DNA of 64,000 nt from Chaenocephalus aceratus. Lineage: Eukaryota; Chordata; Actinopteri; Perciformes; Channichthyidae. Positions 23,707-35,920 of the stretch are shown here, piece after piece (position 1 is the first letter of the stretch; every line of letters begins with the position of its first letter). The stretch is taken from the NCBI GenBank assembly GCA_023974075.1, contig JAMFTG010000049.1:624687-688686 (forward strand), written 5' to 3'. The translations under genes were made by a program, and so were the position numbers. The notes under the pieces are model-generated. The model did no database searches and was not told the DNA's origin. It saw only the letters and a list, made by a program, of their open reading frames with translations.

Positions 23707-23839
23707 AGCAGCAAGCTCAGACAGCGATGACAGGTTAATGTTGAACGTGTCTGAGAGCTCATATGAGGCTGAAGGATCGGTTTATGTTGTGTCTGTTAGA
23801 AGTTTAGGAATGAGGTGCGTCAATATGGGCGATCATATG

Positions 23840-24840
23840 GTCATGTAGCCAGTGGGACTGGGACTAAAAATCATCCCGGGACTCTCGACCGGCCCACTTC
23901 GGTACCGCTAGTAAATTGTCAACGGGGGGAGTGGGGGATGTCAGGGGCGACGGGTGCTGTAGATAGTAAATGTAAATATGTAAATATTTGTGTCACTGCA
24001 TCCTGGTAAAATACAAATATAATGTATAATGTCTGTGTCTTTGACCTTAGCGCTGCTAGCCACCTGTGCCCTGTACTACGAAGCCAGTTCAACAGACCCT
24101 GGATATGTTTGAGTAACAAACAAACTAACAACAACAAACTAACAAACGAGATCTCGCTAAGCGGTCCTACGACGCTGGTTATCAACTCGGTAAATCAAGC
24201 CAGGGTTTCTCTCTCCAGCTGAGAGCGCGTTCACGTCTAAGACACGCGTGGATCTGACTTTAATTACATTTGTCTCGAGTGTTTCGTCAACATAATGTGT
24301 TAAATAATACTTCTGCATACAGTCTGTGACACTGTGAGTGTTGCACGGCCAGATGAGGCTGGAGAAGCTGACTCAGATAAGGAAATATATGATATATTAT
24401 GATATTATATGATCGATGATCTGATTGATGATGTAATATGAATGATAAGTGCGACACGTCGGCGTCTTCTCTGCATACTGCAGTTTAAACTGTATTTCCT
24501 TTATCCTGTAATATGACTTGAGAGATTTAAACTCCGCACACTGAGTTGATCTCTTTTCTATAGACGCCGGAGGCGGGCAGCGTCAGGTAAAATAAGTTAT
24601 TTAGCCTTCTCAAACCTGAGCCTCACGCGCCGCCTATGGGGGATGTGCTAGTGACTTATCCGACCGGCCCATTTCGGTACCGGCCCATCGGGATTCGTCC
24701 CGATGGCCAGTCCGCCACTGCACCCAGCCCACGTAAACTGTCAACGGGGGGAGCCTCGCTGCGGGGAAACGGTGGACCTAGTGTCCCGATCGGGAGTGGG
24801 AATAATAATAATAATCCGTGCATTTTATCCATTAATGTCC
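23840..24840. repeat. Two related GC-rich dispersed-repeat pieces
   Basis: At 23880-23950 and again at 24655-24770 the motifs CGACCGGCCCA-TTCGGTACCG and GTCAACGGGGGGAG occur in the same order. These look like ends of one DNA-transposon family. The sequence between (23960-24640) has no gene that I can support. Confidence 0.5.
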
Positions 24841-25755
24841 CCAACATTGTGGTAAAAAAAACACGTTTAATCCATGTTGTTGGTGTACTACAACTACAAA
24901 AAGCATCGGTTTGTTTTCTCATCAGGAAATGCAGACCGGCTCAAACAAACGATTTTGAATCATCATCCTCACTCATCATTTAATGTATCATATGTTCGCC
25001 GAGTTGACATGAAAGCACTAATAAATGTAGTTTCATCCACTTGAGTTTACAACCACAAAAATAATCGATTTGTTTTTATATCACATCCGACGGGAGGAAA
25101 TTCAGCAGCTCTCACTCTCGATTTTTAATCCTAATGTAATCATCATCTTCACCACGATCATTTATGTTTATGTCGCCGAATTGACATGAAAGCACTGACA
25201 AATATGAATATACTGTAGTCAACTTCATTAAAAACGTTATTAACGTGCCTAATCTCAGTAATTCACCATTTCTACGCATGACAACACACTTTGTCCGTGT
25301 TTGGCTCTCGAAGCGTTCCCGCATTGACGTCACTTCCGGCTTCCCCCAAAACTTCAAAATGAGTAGAAGGAATTTCCCCGCGATGTTCGAAATTATTGAT
25401 ATTTAACGGAACGGTATCGCTTTTTCTTTTTTAAACTGACGGTTCGAGATGACTAGTAGCCCAATATTTCATTGCACAACAGTTGTTGGGATGGTGTCAC
25501 AGGCTCTTTAAACCTTGGTATGTAAAGCAATAAAACAGCACGCTGTCGGCAGACGGACAGAAAACGAAACTCAAAGGAACAGTGAACATTATGCCTGTCA
25601 ATTCTGACGTTACGTCAACAGATGGCGCTGCTGGGATGGGATCTGTAATGGAAAAAAGGATTATCCAACACAAGGCCAATAGATGGGAATTGTTTATTGT
25701 AAACTGTGAAAAAAACAAAATATGCTTAATTGCGGCTCCTACACTCTGAAACCCA

Positions 25756-26118
<363 letters not shown>

Positions 26119-26279
26119 CTAGAACAGACGGACAGAGAAAGAGAGAAAGTCAATCTAAAAAGCATAAATACACAAGTTAACACAATAAAAACTCACTTAA
26201 TATAAACCTTGAGTTAACAAAATACTACTTATCAACTGTTTGTCTTTATTATATTTGATACAGTAATACAGCAATATTC

Positions 26280-26470
26280 TAACCAAAGTATATACCAGAG
26301 GTGGGGGACTCGAGTCACATGACTTGACTCGAGTCATATGACTTGACTTGCCTATTTTTTGACTTGAGACTTGCTTGACTAACATTGATAAAAGACTCGA
26401 TTTGACTTTGACTTGGTATTCATGACCTGAGACTTAGGCTTGAGACAGATGACTCGAAAGGACTTTACTT
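26280..26470. repeat. CTTGACTCGAGTCA-rich dispersed repeat
   Basis: Multiple copies of GACTTGACTCGAGTCA and GACTTG motifs, a composition common in fish DNA-transposon ends. No coding frame. From 26470 to 26870 no gene is supported. Confidence 0.55.
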
Positions 26471-26869
26471 TTTAAAATAGAATATTTGCGTCTGTATTGT
26501 ACGAAGCACCTAGAGGGCAATGAAAGAAAAAAAAGAGAGAGAAAGTATCTTCTTGTTCGCAGGAGAAAGTAGGAAGTGGAGCGCCCAGGAGACAGCCGTT
26601 TCATTGCAGACCGTTATGTTTATGTGGGGAAATACATACATTATTTGAGATATATTTCAAACTCGCACTTCATTTTAGGGACATTTCGGCCAGGGGTGTA
26701 GAGTTATTTGTTCAAGCACCGGATCGGAAAAACAGGAGAGTCTGTGAACCAGTCTGCCTTGACCTATGTATTCATGTCTGACTCTCACAGTATCTGCTGC
26801 TTCATAGAAGAAACCCTCCTTCACTTCATGAAATCTCTGCAGCACCAGGAGGCAGTAACGTGTAACTCA

Positions 26870-28292
26870 GCAGTCCACAATCATCCCGGTGCCAAAAAAG
26901 AACAACATCGGCTGCCTAAATGACTACCGTCCAGTGGCACTCACCTCCACCCGCGCTAAAGTTTTTGAGAAGGTGGTCCGTCCCCACATCGTCTCGTCCC
27001 TCCTTCCCGATCTGGACCCCCACCAGTTCGCCTACAGGGCCAACAGGTCCACGGAGGACGCCATCGCCACAGCTCTCCACTGTCTCACCTGGAGAGTAGG
27101 GGGAGCTACGCACGGATGCTCTTCGTGGACTTCAGCTCTGCATTTAATACCATCCTCCCTGACAGACTGGTGACCAAGCTATCAGTCCTGGGAGCATCCC
27201 ATTCCTTGTGTCTATGGATTAAGGACTTCCTGTCTGATCGCCCCCAGAGAGTGAGGATTGGCACCCACACCTCCACGTCCCTCAGTCTCAGCACCGGATC
27301 ACCACAGGGCTGCGTGCTGAGCCCCCTACTATACGCCCTCTACACCTATGATCTCGTCCCCGCCCACACCAGCAACTCCATCATAAAGTTTGCTGATGAT
27401 ACCACCGTGGTGGGCTGCATCTCAGGGGGTGACGAGACCGCGTACATGGAAGAGGTGGAGCAACTGCTAGCGTCGTGCAAAGTAAACAACCTGCAGCTGA
27501 ACAAGCTGAAAACCCAGGAAATGATCATTGACTTTAGGAGGAAGAAGACCGTCATGCAGCCCCTGTACATTGATGGAGGCTGTGAGAGTCTCAGTGATCA
27601 AACTCCTGGGCGTTCACCTGGCGGAGGACCTGTCCTGGAGGACCAACACCACGGCGACCGTCAAGAAGGCACAGCAGAGACTCTACTTCCTGAGAATACT
27701 CAAGAGATACCACCTCAGACAGGACCTGCTTGTGTCCTTCTACCGCTGCGCCGTGGAGAGCATCCTCACCGACTGCATCTGTGTGGTTCCTCAGCTGCAC
27801 AGCCGCAAAGAGGGGTGCGCTCCAAAGGGTCATCAACTCGGCCCAGAAGATCATCGGTCGCCCCCTCCCCTCCCTGGAGGCACTGTACAGCTCTCGTTGC
27901 CTTAAGAAGGCAGTCAAGATCCTCAAGGACCCACACCACCCGGGTAACGAGCACTTCGTACGGCTGCGCTCAGGCAGGCGCTTCCGCACCATGTCTTCCC
28001 GGACAAACAGACTGTTCTTTCCCAGGGCCATTTGTGCACTAAACACAGCTAATATTTAAATTATATAAGCCTTCCGTGCAATACGAGGGGAATCGTGCAA
28101 TTTAATTTATTTATTATTTATGTACATATTCCCTTTTTTAAGTTCCATTTATTGTTTTTATTGTTTTTATAGTGTCTTGTTTTTATAGTGTCTTGTTGTT
28201 TTTATATTGTCTTGTTGTTGCGTGTTGGAACCTTGAGTCTATTGTAATTTCGTTGTACCTGAACAATGACGAATAAAGATCTATCTAATCTG
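26870..28292 (+). mobile_element. Rex1-like (CR1/jockey) LINE, copy 1, 5'-truncated
   Basis: The plus strand starts inside the RT ([20 protein letters not shown]) and continues [74 protein letters not shown] and the catalytic [12 protein letters not shown]. The C-terminus ends [14 protein letters not shown]. The frame is broken at least three times: near 27083 (7 bases missing relative to copy 2), near 27590 and near 27790. The 3' end is GACGAATAAAGATCTATCTA. The Rex1 assignment rests on RT resemblance and tail type; a close CR1 relative is possible. Confidence 0.8.
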
Positions 28293-28382
28293 AGAAGAGA
28301 CGATAAAAGCTAAAGAGACGTGGGACGAATGAAGGGATTCTGATTCTGATTACGTTTCGTCTTCCTCTCTTTTTATTTCCAG

Positions 28383-28582
28383 GTAACTACTACGGGACCG
28401 CGAAGCCCCCACGGAGTCAAGCCCGGTGCAGCCCGACCTGGTGGACCAGGTTCTGTTCGACGAGGAGTTTGACACCGAAGTTCAGAGGAAACGCACAACG
28501 TCTGTCAGTAAAATGGACAGAAAGGACAGCGCAACTCCAGAGGAAGAGGACGAGAAAACACCTGCAGTCAACGGCCTGGCTG
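28383..28582 (+). CDS. magi3: MAGI-family scaffold protein exon (most like MAGI3)
   Basis: The acceptor TTATTTCCAG at 28373-28382 and donor GGTGAGAAA at 28582/28583 bound a 200-bp exon. It encodes NYYGTAKPP and then [35 protein letters not shown] and [16 protein letters not shown]. The NYYGTxKPP motif followed by KR-TTSVSKM and an acidic stretch is the linker between the guanylate-kinase-like and first WW domains of MAGI membrane-associated scaffolds, which act at cell junctions. Paralog choice (MAGI3) is from memory and less certain than the family. The two halves are in different frames: CCCCC near 28409 needs one more C to join them, and 201 bases would give a phase 1-1 exon. Either the assembly dropped a base or this exon is dead. 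Confidence 0.72.
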
Positions 28583-28606
28583 GTGAGAAACGTCCTCTTC
28601 TACTTC

Positions 28607-29083
28607 TATAGCCCAACATTAGCCTCCTTTAACTTAGCGGTGGTGACGTGAAGTCATGTGACCGTGCTGTAGTTCCATTATAGCCCAACATTAGCCTCCT
28701 TTAGCTTAGCGGTGGTGACGTGAAGTCATGTGACCGTGCTGTAGTTCCATTATAGCCCAACATTAGCCTCCTTTAGCTTAGCGGTGGTGACGTGAAGTCA
28801 TGTGACCGTGCTGTAGTTCCTTTATAGCCCAACATTAGCCACCTTTAGCTTAGCGGTGGTGACGTGAAGTCATGTGACCGTGCTGTAGTTCCTTTATAGC
28901 CCAACATTAGCCGCCTTTAGCTTAGCGGTGGTGACGTGAAGTCATGTGACCGTGCTGTAGTTCCTTTATAGCCCAACATAGCCGCCTTTAGCTTAGCAGT
29001 GGTGACGTGAAGTCATGTGACCGTGCTGTAGTTCCTTTATAGCCCAACATTAGCCGCCTTTAGCTTAGCGGTGGTGACTGAAT
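28607..29083. repeat. 72-bp tandem array, about 6.6 copies, downstream of MAGI exon
   Basis: The unit ATAGCCCAACATTAGCCTCC continues with AGCTTAGCGGTGGTGACGTG and AAGTCATGTGACCGTGCTGT. Copies differ at a few sites (CCTCC, CCACC, CCGCC). The array begins about 25 bases after the splice donor, so it lies at the start of the intron. Confidence 0.95.
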
Positions 29084-29524
29084 TATAAGATGCACGAAGG
29101 GTTCGGGCCTCCCCTAGAACATGTAGATGTGTGCAGGACTCGATGCCGTCTGGTTCTCTAGACTGAATTATAAGATGAACACCACAATATTATACAATTT
29201 CAATTGTGTTCTTCATTTCCCTTGTTTGTTCTTGCTTGTGTTTGCTCGCTTCATGCCTGCATAGCTATAGAAACACTTGAGTTGTTGGTCAAGACACTTT
29301 CCATGTGATGAAGGCAGATGCCTTCCAGATGGAAACAAGTAGAAAACATTACATTCAGTTGTAACTGCCCAAACAAACATTATGTACACTATTATGGCCC
29401 CTGTTCAAAATGTAATGTTATCAACTGTAAGTTGGTTGAAGGAATGCCTCCTCACCCGGAAGCCGACCGAGCAGACCCGAGCAGCAGTCGAGAGGCATGG
29501 GCTCAGAGCAGTCGCATCAGTCTC

Positions 29525-29730
<206 letters not shown>

Positions 29731-29850
29731 ATATTGCCTGTTTTATGATTTCAGAGCCCCACTCTCCATTGTTGTTAATGTTGAAAATAAAACTCTAATT
29801 TCATAACCACTGTCTTTTAACTGATTTATTAGTTAAAAATAGTGGCCAAC

Positions 29851-30836
29851 TGCCGGTGTTTCTCACAGATCTGAAATATACTTGGGGGGGTGGTGGTAGC
29901 GGGGGGGGGGGGGGGGGGGGGGGGGGGGTGGTGAGGTGACGTGCAACAACATTAACTTTTCTGTTGGTCGCTTGTTAGCAGATCCTTCACGCGATGGCAG
30001 AGCGAACAGGTTCAGGCATAATGATAGCCCTATAGTTTAAATCTACTACCCACACATGAACATATGGAAATGGATTACTAATGTATGTATTTAGGAACCT
30101 ATCCATGTGATTTTTAGTGGGGGTCGACCTCAAATCCTCTAGGGGGGTCCAGGGGCATGCCCCCGGTAAGATTTTATTTTTTATTTTGGAGTTAAATAAA
30201 ATAAAGAGACTAGATCTATGGAAACACCTATATTAAACAGAACTGTATACATTTCAATAATCATAAAATCATGGCCATAACCAATAACATACCATTTCCA
30301 ATATGAACAAAACACTGAAACTTGTTTATTTATTTTTGGTTCATTTATAGTTGTGAGTGTGTCTGTGCTCCTGAATCAGCCTCTCCTGTCTCCCTCCTCT
30401 CCCCCTGCTCCTCTTTGAGGCAGCAGCAAAGACTGCACCACACCGTTTGAGACCCACTGAGAACTTAGACTAAGTTAACTTTCTAAACACTAAGAGAGTC
30501 CTTGACCTCACCTGAGCTGAGCTTATCCCGAGCTTGAATGACACACAGAGACCAATCAAGGGCTTTGATTTATGATCTGTATGACAGTGGCCATGTCGGC
30601 AGGCCACATCATGTGGACAGCCAGTCACCCTGTGTGAGGCAGGCCACTTAACAGGCCAGAAGGAGGCGAGATCAGTGCAAGGGAGCGAGGGATCATTGTC
30701 CACAAGTTAATGAATCGCAGCTGGTGTCGTGGTCACGGACGAATAACATTTTTTTTAATAAAAAAAAAACTAAATGGGTCGCGAAATATACTTGGGCGGC
30801 CGGCCCAAGTATAGTCTATGTGTGGGAAACCCTGCC
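29851..30836. mobile_element. hAT-like non-autonomous element
   Basis: The left edge CGGTGTTTCTCACAGATCTG plus AAATATACTTGG is an imperfect inverse of the right edge CCAAGTATAGTCTATGTGTG plus GGAAACCCTG. GGGTCCAGGGGCATGCCCCC near 30150 is another motif common in such fish elements. A run of about 30 G lies at 29900-29928. No transposase is present. Confidence 0.6.
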
Positions 30837-30849
30837 TTTACAACCCTAG

Positions 30850-31492
30850 CAGTAACTATAGTAATGCAGTGTAGGCGGAGCCGTGACGTCATCTTCAATG
30901 TGTGTCACTACCCGATCTGCAGCCCTGCCCCATCTGCAGTGCGCATGTGCGAGATGGTCCGCCATATTTGACAACTCCATACGGCAACTCTAATGGGACA
31001 TTTGACACAGTGGCGTTTGGCAAAGCAGAAAAAGAACACTCAAAAAACCCGACAATATTAATCTGAACGAGAGAGACGAGTTATTGTTATTACAACGTGA
31101 CTTCACTATTATTGAGCAACTCCTTTTGTTGGGTCATTTTATTGGGTTAAGTGCATTGTCAGAATAAGTGAGAAATGGATGTAACTTCTGTTGGACAGCC
31201 ATCATACATGCTGAAGACATATTGACTGAATGTATGCAATATGTATGGCATTCATAATGTATATCTAATTACATTAACTGTGAATGTCCTTCATTTTATT
31301 TCAAATTAAATGAAAAAATATTTAATAAAGATATTTGAGACGTTTATGACTCGCGCATGCACGATGCAAATCGGGCAGCCGTCTAGACGTCAAATGTCCC
31401 ATTAGAGTTGCCGTATGGAGTTGTCAAATATGGCGGACCTTCTCGCACATGCGCACTGCAGATAGGGCAGGGCTGCAGATCGGGTAGTGACA
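30850..31492. mobile_element. Fold-back (inverted-repeat) element, copy 1
   Basis: The arm at 30904-31005 (CACTACCCGATCTGCAGCCC through GGGACATTTGAC) is inverted at 31392-31491, about 100 bp at high identity. The 390-bp interior has no gene. A second copy lies at 47345-47790. Confidence 0.8.
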
Positions 31493-31639
31493 ATGTGAAC
31501 CACAAAACCAACATCAGCCGTTAGCTGTTAGCCCTCAGAGCTCACAGCTGCTCATATCTGTTCAGAAACTAGACAGAAGTTAAACAAGTACAAACCACAG
31601 ACTGTCCGTGTCATGGCGAATACAGTCGCTGCTTTATTT

Positions 31640-33020
31640 ATGTCTGTAGATGGCGTTCCGAGCTGAATAAGGGCGTCAAATGAAGGCAAGACGCCCGCCT
31701 GGCGGAAACGCTGGAATTAGGAATATCTTGTGATGAAGTGCACACTGACCTGAGCTCCAGGGGCCTCCTTCTTCTCCTCCATGCTGCTCATCAGCTGTCC
31801 TGATGAAGACCACAGAGCTGCTTCATTATTAATATAATACAAATATTTAGATATAATTCATCATAAACTGTCAGCAGTGAAGAGGAGGAATTCAAAGAGT
31901 TTATTCAATGATATGTTCTATTTCTAGATGCTTCTATGTAGTGTTTTTATCACACCACATGCAGTGCCTTGTCTCATCTCTGCTGCTGTGACGTAAACAT
32001 GGTCCAAATGGATCCATGTGGTCAATGTGATGCTAAGCAGAGGAGAACATGGTAGAAAGGTCAGATAGTTATTAACGTTACATGCATACTTTAACCATTA
32101 CGATAACAACTTGGTTTTCTGTGTAAATTATTATTAATATAATACAAATATTTAGATATAATTCATCATAATCTGTGTAGCAACTTACATTCTAACTTAC
32201 AGCTCACAGTTAGTTCACTTTTATTTCATTAAAATGACTTTATTCACATAGAAAGTGACATTAATGGATGTTTGAACCACGGTTATAACGCTATCCGTGT
32301 GAAACTATCACTAAGTTAACACAGAAAGCAAACATTAGCTAGTGAGACTGTTTAATGTACTCCATGTATACAGTATTTTCTGTATATTGTGTATTCTTTA
32401 GATACTCTAGTGATATGTGTCCTGTGTGTATACTTGCTGCTAATGCTTCATTTGTATTATCTTATTGCATCTTTTAAATATGTTTAACTCGTGTAATGCC
32501 TGAAAACACTTCTGCTGGGACACAATCATTTCCCAGTTTAAGATAAATCATTATTTAAATAAAGTATATCTATTTATCTAATGAGCTAAACCGTCGCTTA
32601 GCTTAGCGTTAGCAGCTAACTGAGAACCCCATTCATTTCAATAGGAAAATGCTACGTCGCGGTGAATGACGATGCTAATAAGCTAGTTAGCATACATTTA
32701 AAACCATATCTATGGTAAAGAGCACCAACACAACAACTCAAACCGTCTTAAAGACAACTGGTGTAATAAATAACTAACATAAAGTCAGCTGAGCATTACA
32801 AATCAACTGTTACTCACCAGAGCCGAACTGGAATAATAACTGTAGCTGTTAGACTGTAGCTGTTAGACTGTAGCTGTTAGACGATAGCTTTCAGACTTTA
32901 TTTAAAGATAGTTTGAGACTATCTTTGTCGCACATTTTAAAGTTTTTTTTTTTCTACCAAGATTACAGCTGTTGTGTTAAATAAGATAACTTCTGATTCG
33001 TGATTAACTGTAAGCTAACA
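31640..33020. repeat. Dispersed 1.6-kb repeat, copy B (left part)
   Basis: It matches copy A from GATGGCGTTCCGAGCTGAAT to GATTAACTGTAAGCTAACA. It then stops exactly at 33020, and the expected continuation GGTGTAAATCCACTCACC is found at 41925. Copy B is thus split by the 33021-41924 insertion. Confidence 0.85.
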
Positions 33021-33091
33021 TACTCTAGGGACCAGAGGGTACAATGGTTGGACATTTACTACCGGCCGCGGTCTGCCTAGTGCCAGGGTCC

Positions 33092-33131
33092 ATATAACCG
33101 ACCGCAATGCATAGCGGGAAGTCGGTTATAT
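33092..33131. promoter_or_regulatory. Candidate recombinase site 1 (11-bp inverted repeat)
   Basis: ATATAACCGAC (33092-33102) is perfectly inverted as GTCGGTTATAT (33121-33131) around an 18-base centre. The layout resembles a pair of recombinase-binding arms around a spacer. It lies 71 bases inside the element's left end. Function is inferred. Confidence 0.4.
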
Positions 33132-33869
33132 AGACATCAACAAAATAAGTGTTTAACGGTGACTAGTTTATGCGGGGAAAAAGAGTGCTCTAAATCGGAT
33201 TAAACAGGCCATTTCATCCACACCTCACGACTCCCATCAAAAGTGATTGAAATGTACAGGAATCTGTACATTTCATCCACATTTGACGACCCGAGCAGGG
33301 TGACTTTGTTACCCAGGAATAAGTGTCTGAACGTCGGGGAAGATTACTTTAAACACAGGGTACACATGGCTGCATTACCCAGCAATTAGTGTGTGAAAGA
33401 TGGGTAAGTTTGCTGTGAATTTAAGGGACATATGGCCCTTTCAAACAGGGAGATGTTACACGGCTTTATTACCCCGGATTTAGTGTCTGAAAGCTGGGTA
33501 AGTTTACTTTAAATACAGGGTGCACATGGCTGTATTACCCATGAATTAGTGTGTGAAAGCTGGGTAAGTTTGATGTGAATTTAAGGAAGATATGGCCATT
33601 TCATCCACACCTCACGACTCCCATCAAAAGTGATTGAAATGTACAGAAATCTGTACATTTCATCCACATTTGACGACCCGAGCAGGGTGACTTTGTTACC
33701 CAGGAATAAGTGTCTGAAAGTCGGGGAAGATTACTCAGGGTATACAGGACTTTCACCCTCCCCCGTTGGCACTTAGCCGTTTTTCGAGAATCATCCATAT
33801 ACCCTAGGACCAGAGGGTACAATGGTTGGACATTTACTACCGGCCGCGGTCTGCCTAGTGTCAGGGTCC

Positions 33870-33909
33870 ATATAACCGACCGCAATGCATAGCGGGAAGT
33901 CGGTTATAT
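33870..33909. promoter_or_regulatory. Candidate recombinase site 2 (11-bp inverted repeat)
   Basis: The same ATATAACCGAC and GTCGGTTATAT arms with the same 18-base centre as at 33092, in the second 777-bp unit. Confidence 0.4.
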
Positions 33910-35074
33910 AGACATCAACAAAATAAGTGTTTAACGGTGACTAGTTTATGCGGGGAAAAGAGTGCTCTAAATCGGATTAAACAGGCCATTTCATCCACAC
34001 CTCACGACTCCCATCAAAAGTGATTGAAATGTACAGGAATCTGTACATGTCATTCACATTTGACGACCCGAGCAGGGTGACTTTGTTACCCAGGAATAAG
34101 TGTCTGAAAGCTGGGTAAGATTACTTTAAATGCAGTGTGCACATGGCTGTATTACCCATCAATTAATGTGTGAAAGCTGGGTAAGTTTGCTGTGAATTTA
34201 AGGAAGATATGGCCATTTCATCCACACCTGATGACTCCCATTAAAAGTGATTGAAATGTACAGGAATCTGTCCATGCAGGGGGACTTTCTTACCCAGGAT
34301 TTAGTGTCTGAAAGCTGGGTAAGATTACTTTAAATGCAGTGTGCACATGGCTTTATTACCCATGAATTAGTGTGTGAAAGCTGGGTGAGTTTGCTGTGAA
34401 TTTAGGGAGGGAGAGCAGCAGCAGCAGCAGCAGCAGCAGGCTGTGACCCTGGCGGAAATAAATTGATTGTTTTAGCCAGGAATAAGTGTTTAGAAGGCGG
34501 GTAAAGTGTCCCTGCAGCTCCTCCATGACGGTAATAATGATTAGAAATCATTTACAGGGCAGAAAGCTGTTTTTAAAAGTGAAAAAAAACGATTTGAAAA
34601 CCGTTTGAAATGACTGGCGGGTGCTGATGGAAAGCAGGCGGAAATACATTGATTATTTACCCAGCAAAAGGTGTTTAAAAGGCGGGGTAAAGTGTTTACT
34701 GCAGCCCCTAAGTGCCTGATTGTTTCAGAGACCCATAGCCGTGACACAGTGAACCATTTACATCCAAAAGTATCCATTTAAAAGTCATTTTTGTAGGGGG
34801 AAAAGGGTGCAGAGAGAAGCCTGAAAATGCCTCTCCAGGACCCCGGAGAGCTCGCAGGTGCTGGAGAGGGGAGACAGGCTCACAGGCAGGCCCGGGGACC
34901 CCTGCAGAACCCACAGCTGCTGGGTATCGACAAGGCGGTTTGGCAGTCCGCCTTTCAGCACCCCAAACTCGGCCCTGAGACAGCCAGTCAGCCCCCCCTC
35001 AGCTACTAGGAGCCGATATCCCTCCAAACTCTTTGCTTACTGTTTATTTCACACTGCAAGGAGACCGAGCTTGA

Positions 35075-35720
35075 AAAGCACCTCTCTGTGGCCGCTCCAA
35101 GACCCCCAAAACACGGACTAAGGAGCTCCAGGATCCCTCCCTGCCTTGAGCAAACAGGCTAGTTCACACTTCCATTACGTACACCGACAAAGCCACCTCT
35201 TCGGGGCCGCTCCAAGACCCCCAAAACACGGACGCAGCAGCCCCAGCATCTCTCCCTGACATGAGCAAACAGGTTATTTCAGACTTCCATGAAATACACC
35301 GGGGGAAAGGACCTCTCTGTGGCCGCTCCAAGACCCCCAAAACACGGACTAAGGAGCTCCAGGATCTCTCCCTGACATGCGTACTTCCAGAACCTCGCAC
35401 ACCTTGGGTCCCCGGGCCCCCGAACTTAAGCACTCCCCCACGGACTAAACCAAGATGATCACACCCTCAAGAATCTCGTGCCCCTGGGAATCTTAAAGGG
35501 GGGTCTACTTTGCGGTGCTCTATCGTCCGCCCATCAGCACCCATAGTCGGCCTTCTTGACAGCAGCACCACCCACCCTTCAGTGGAGGATTTCTCTCGTG
35601 CCCCTGGCAACACTTAAAGGGGGTCTACTTTGCGGTGCTTTACCGTCCGCCCATCGGCACCCATAGTCGGCCTTCTTCACAGCACCACCTGCCCTGCTGG
35701 AGGTTCACACTTTAACTTTT
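35075..35720. repeat. 115-bp (x3) and 126-bp (x2) tandem units
   Basis: GGCCGCTCCAAGACCCCCAA recurs at about 35090, 35205 and 35321. Then TCGTGCCCCTGG and GCACCCATAGTCGGCC recur at about 35475 and 35600. The second unit type is also found near the right end (41605-41800). Between 34600 and 35075 I see no gene. Confidence 0.75.
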
Positions 35721-35920
35721 TTTACCCTCTTCTACCTTACAAATCATCCCACACTTGAGCACTCCTCACTCGGACTAAACACCTCCATGCTACCACCAGA
35801 ACCAGGATATCGTGCCCCTGGAGATCTTAAAGGAATAAAACCCATAGTGGGCTTTAAAACAGAAGACTTAGTAATTTTAACAAACTTTATTTACAGTAAT
35901 ATTGACAGTAATAAATACAT

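Larger units (their letters stand above)
20878..23780 (-). mobile_element. hAT transposon (ZBED-like), 5' end lost
   Basis: The 3' terminus (left edge) is AGGGCTGTAACGATACACTA followed by repeated ACGATACGAT motifs, typical of fish hAT ends. The expected inverse terminus on the right side was not found before 24.7 kb, and the N-terminal BED finger is missing too. The transposase segments at 21480-23706 lie within. Confidence 0.7.
20641..25508. mobile_element. TTAA-flanked DNA transposon with nested hAT
   Basis: TTAA followed by AGAGCCTGTGACAC at 20640 is inverted at the right end, GTGTCACAGGCTCT followed by TTAA at 25508. Inside both ends a CGCGG stretch and a GACGTCATTGCGGG or TGACGTCAATGCGGG stretch recur in inverted order about 190 bases in. 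A TTAA target duplication is typical of Kolobok and piggyBac groups. The right flank TTAAACCTTGGTATG equals the empty site at 4769 in the homologous zinc-finger copy (a). No matching transposase is visible; a hAT gene occupies the middle, so it is probably non-autonomous. Confidence 0.65.
33031..34580. repeat. 777-bp direct repeat (two units) at left end of recombinase element
   Basis: GGACCAGAGGGTACAATGG at 33031 recurs at 33808. Each unit holds smaller repeats: CCAGGAATAAGTGTCTGAAA, GCTGGGTAAGTTTGCTGTGA and GAAATGTACAGGAATCTGT. Related blocks recur at 40790-41530 at the other end. A CAG run sits at 34415-34440. No gene seen. Confidence 0.85.
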
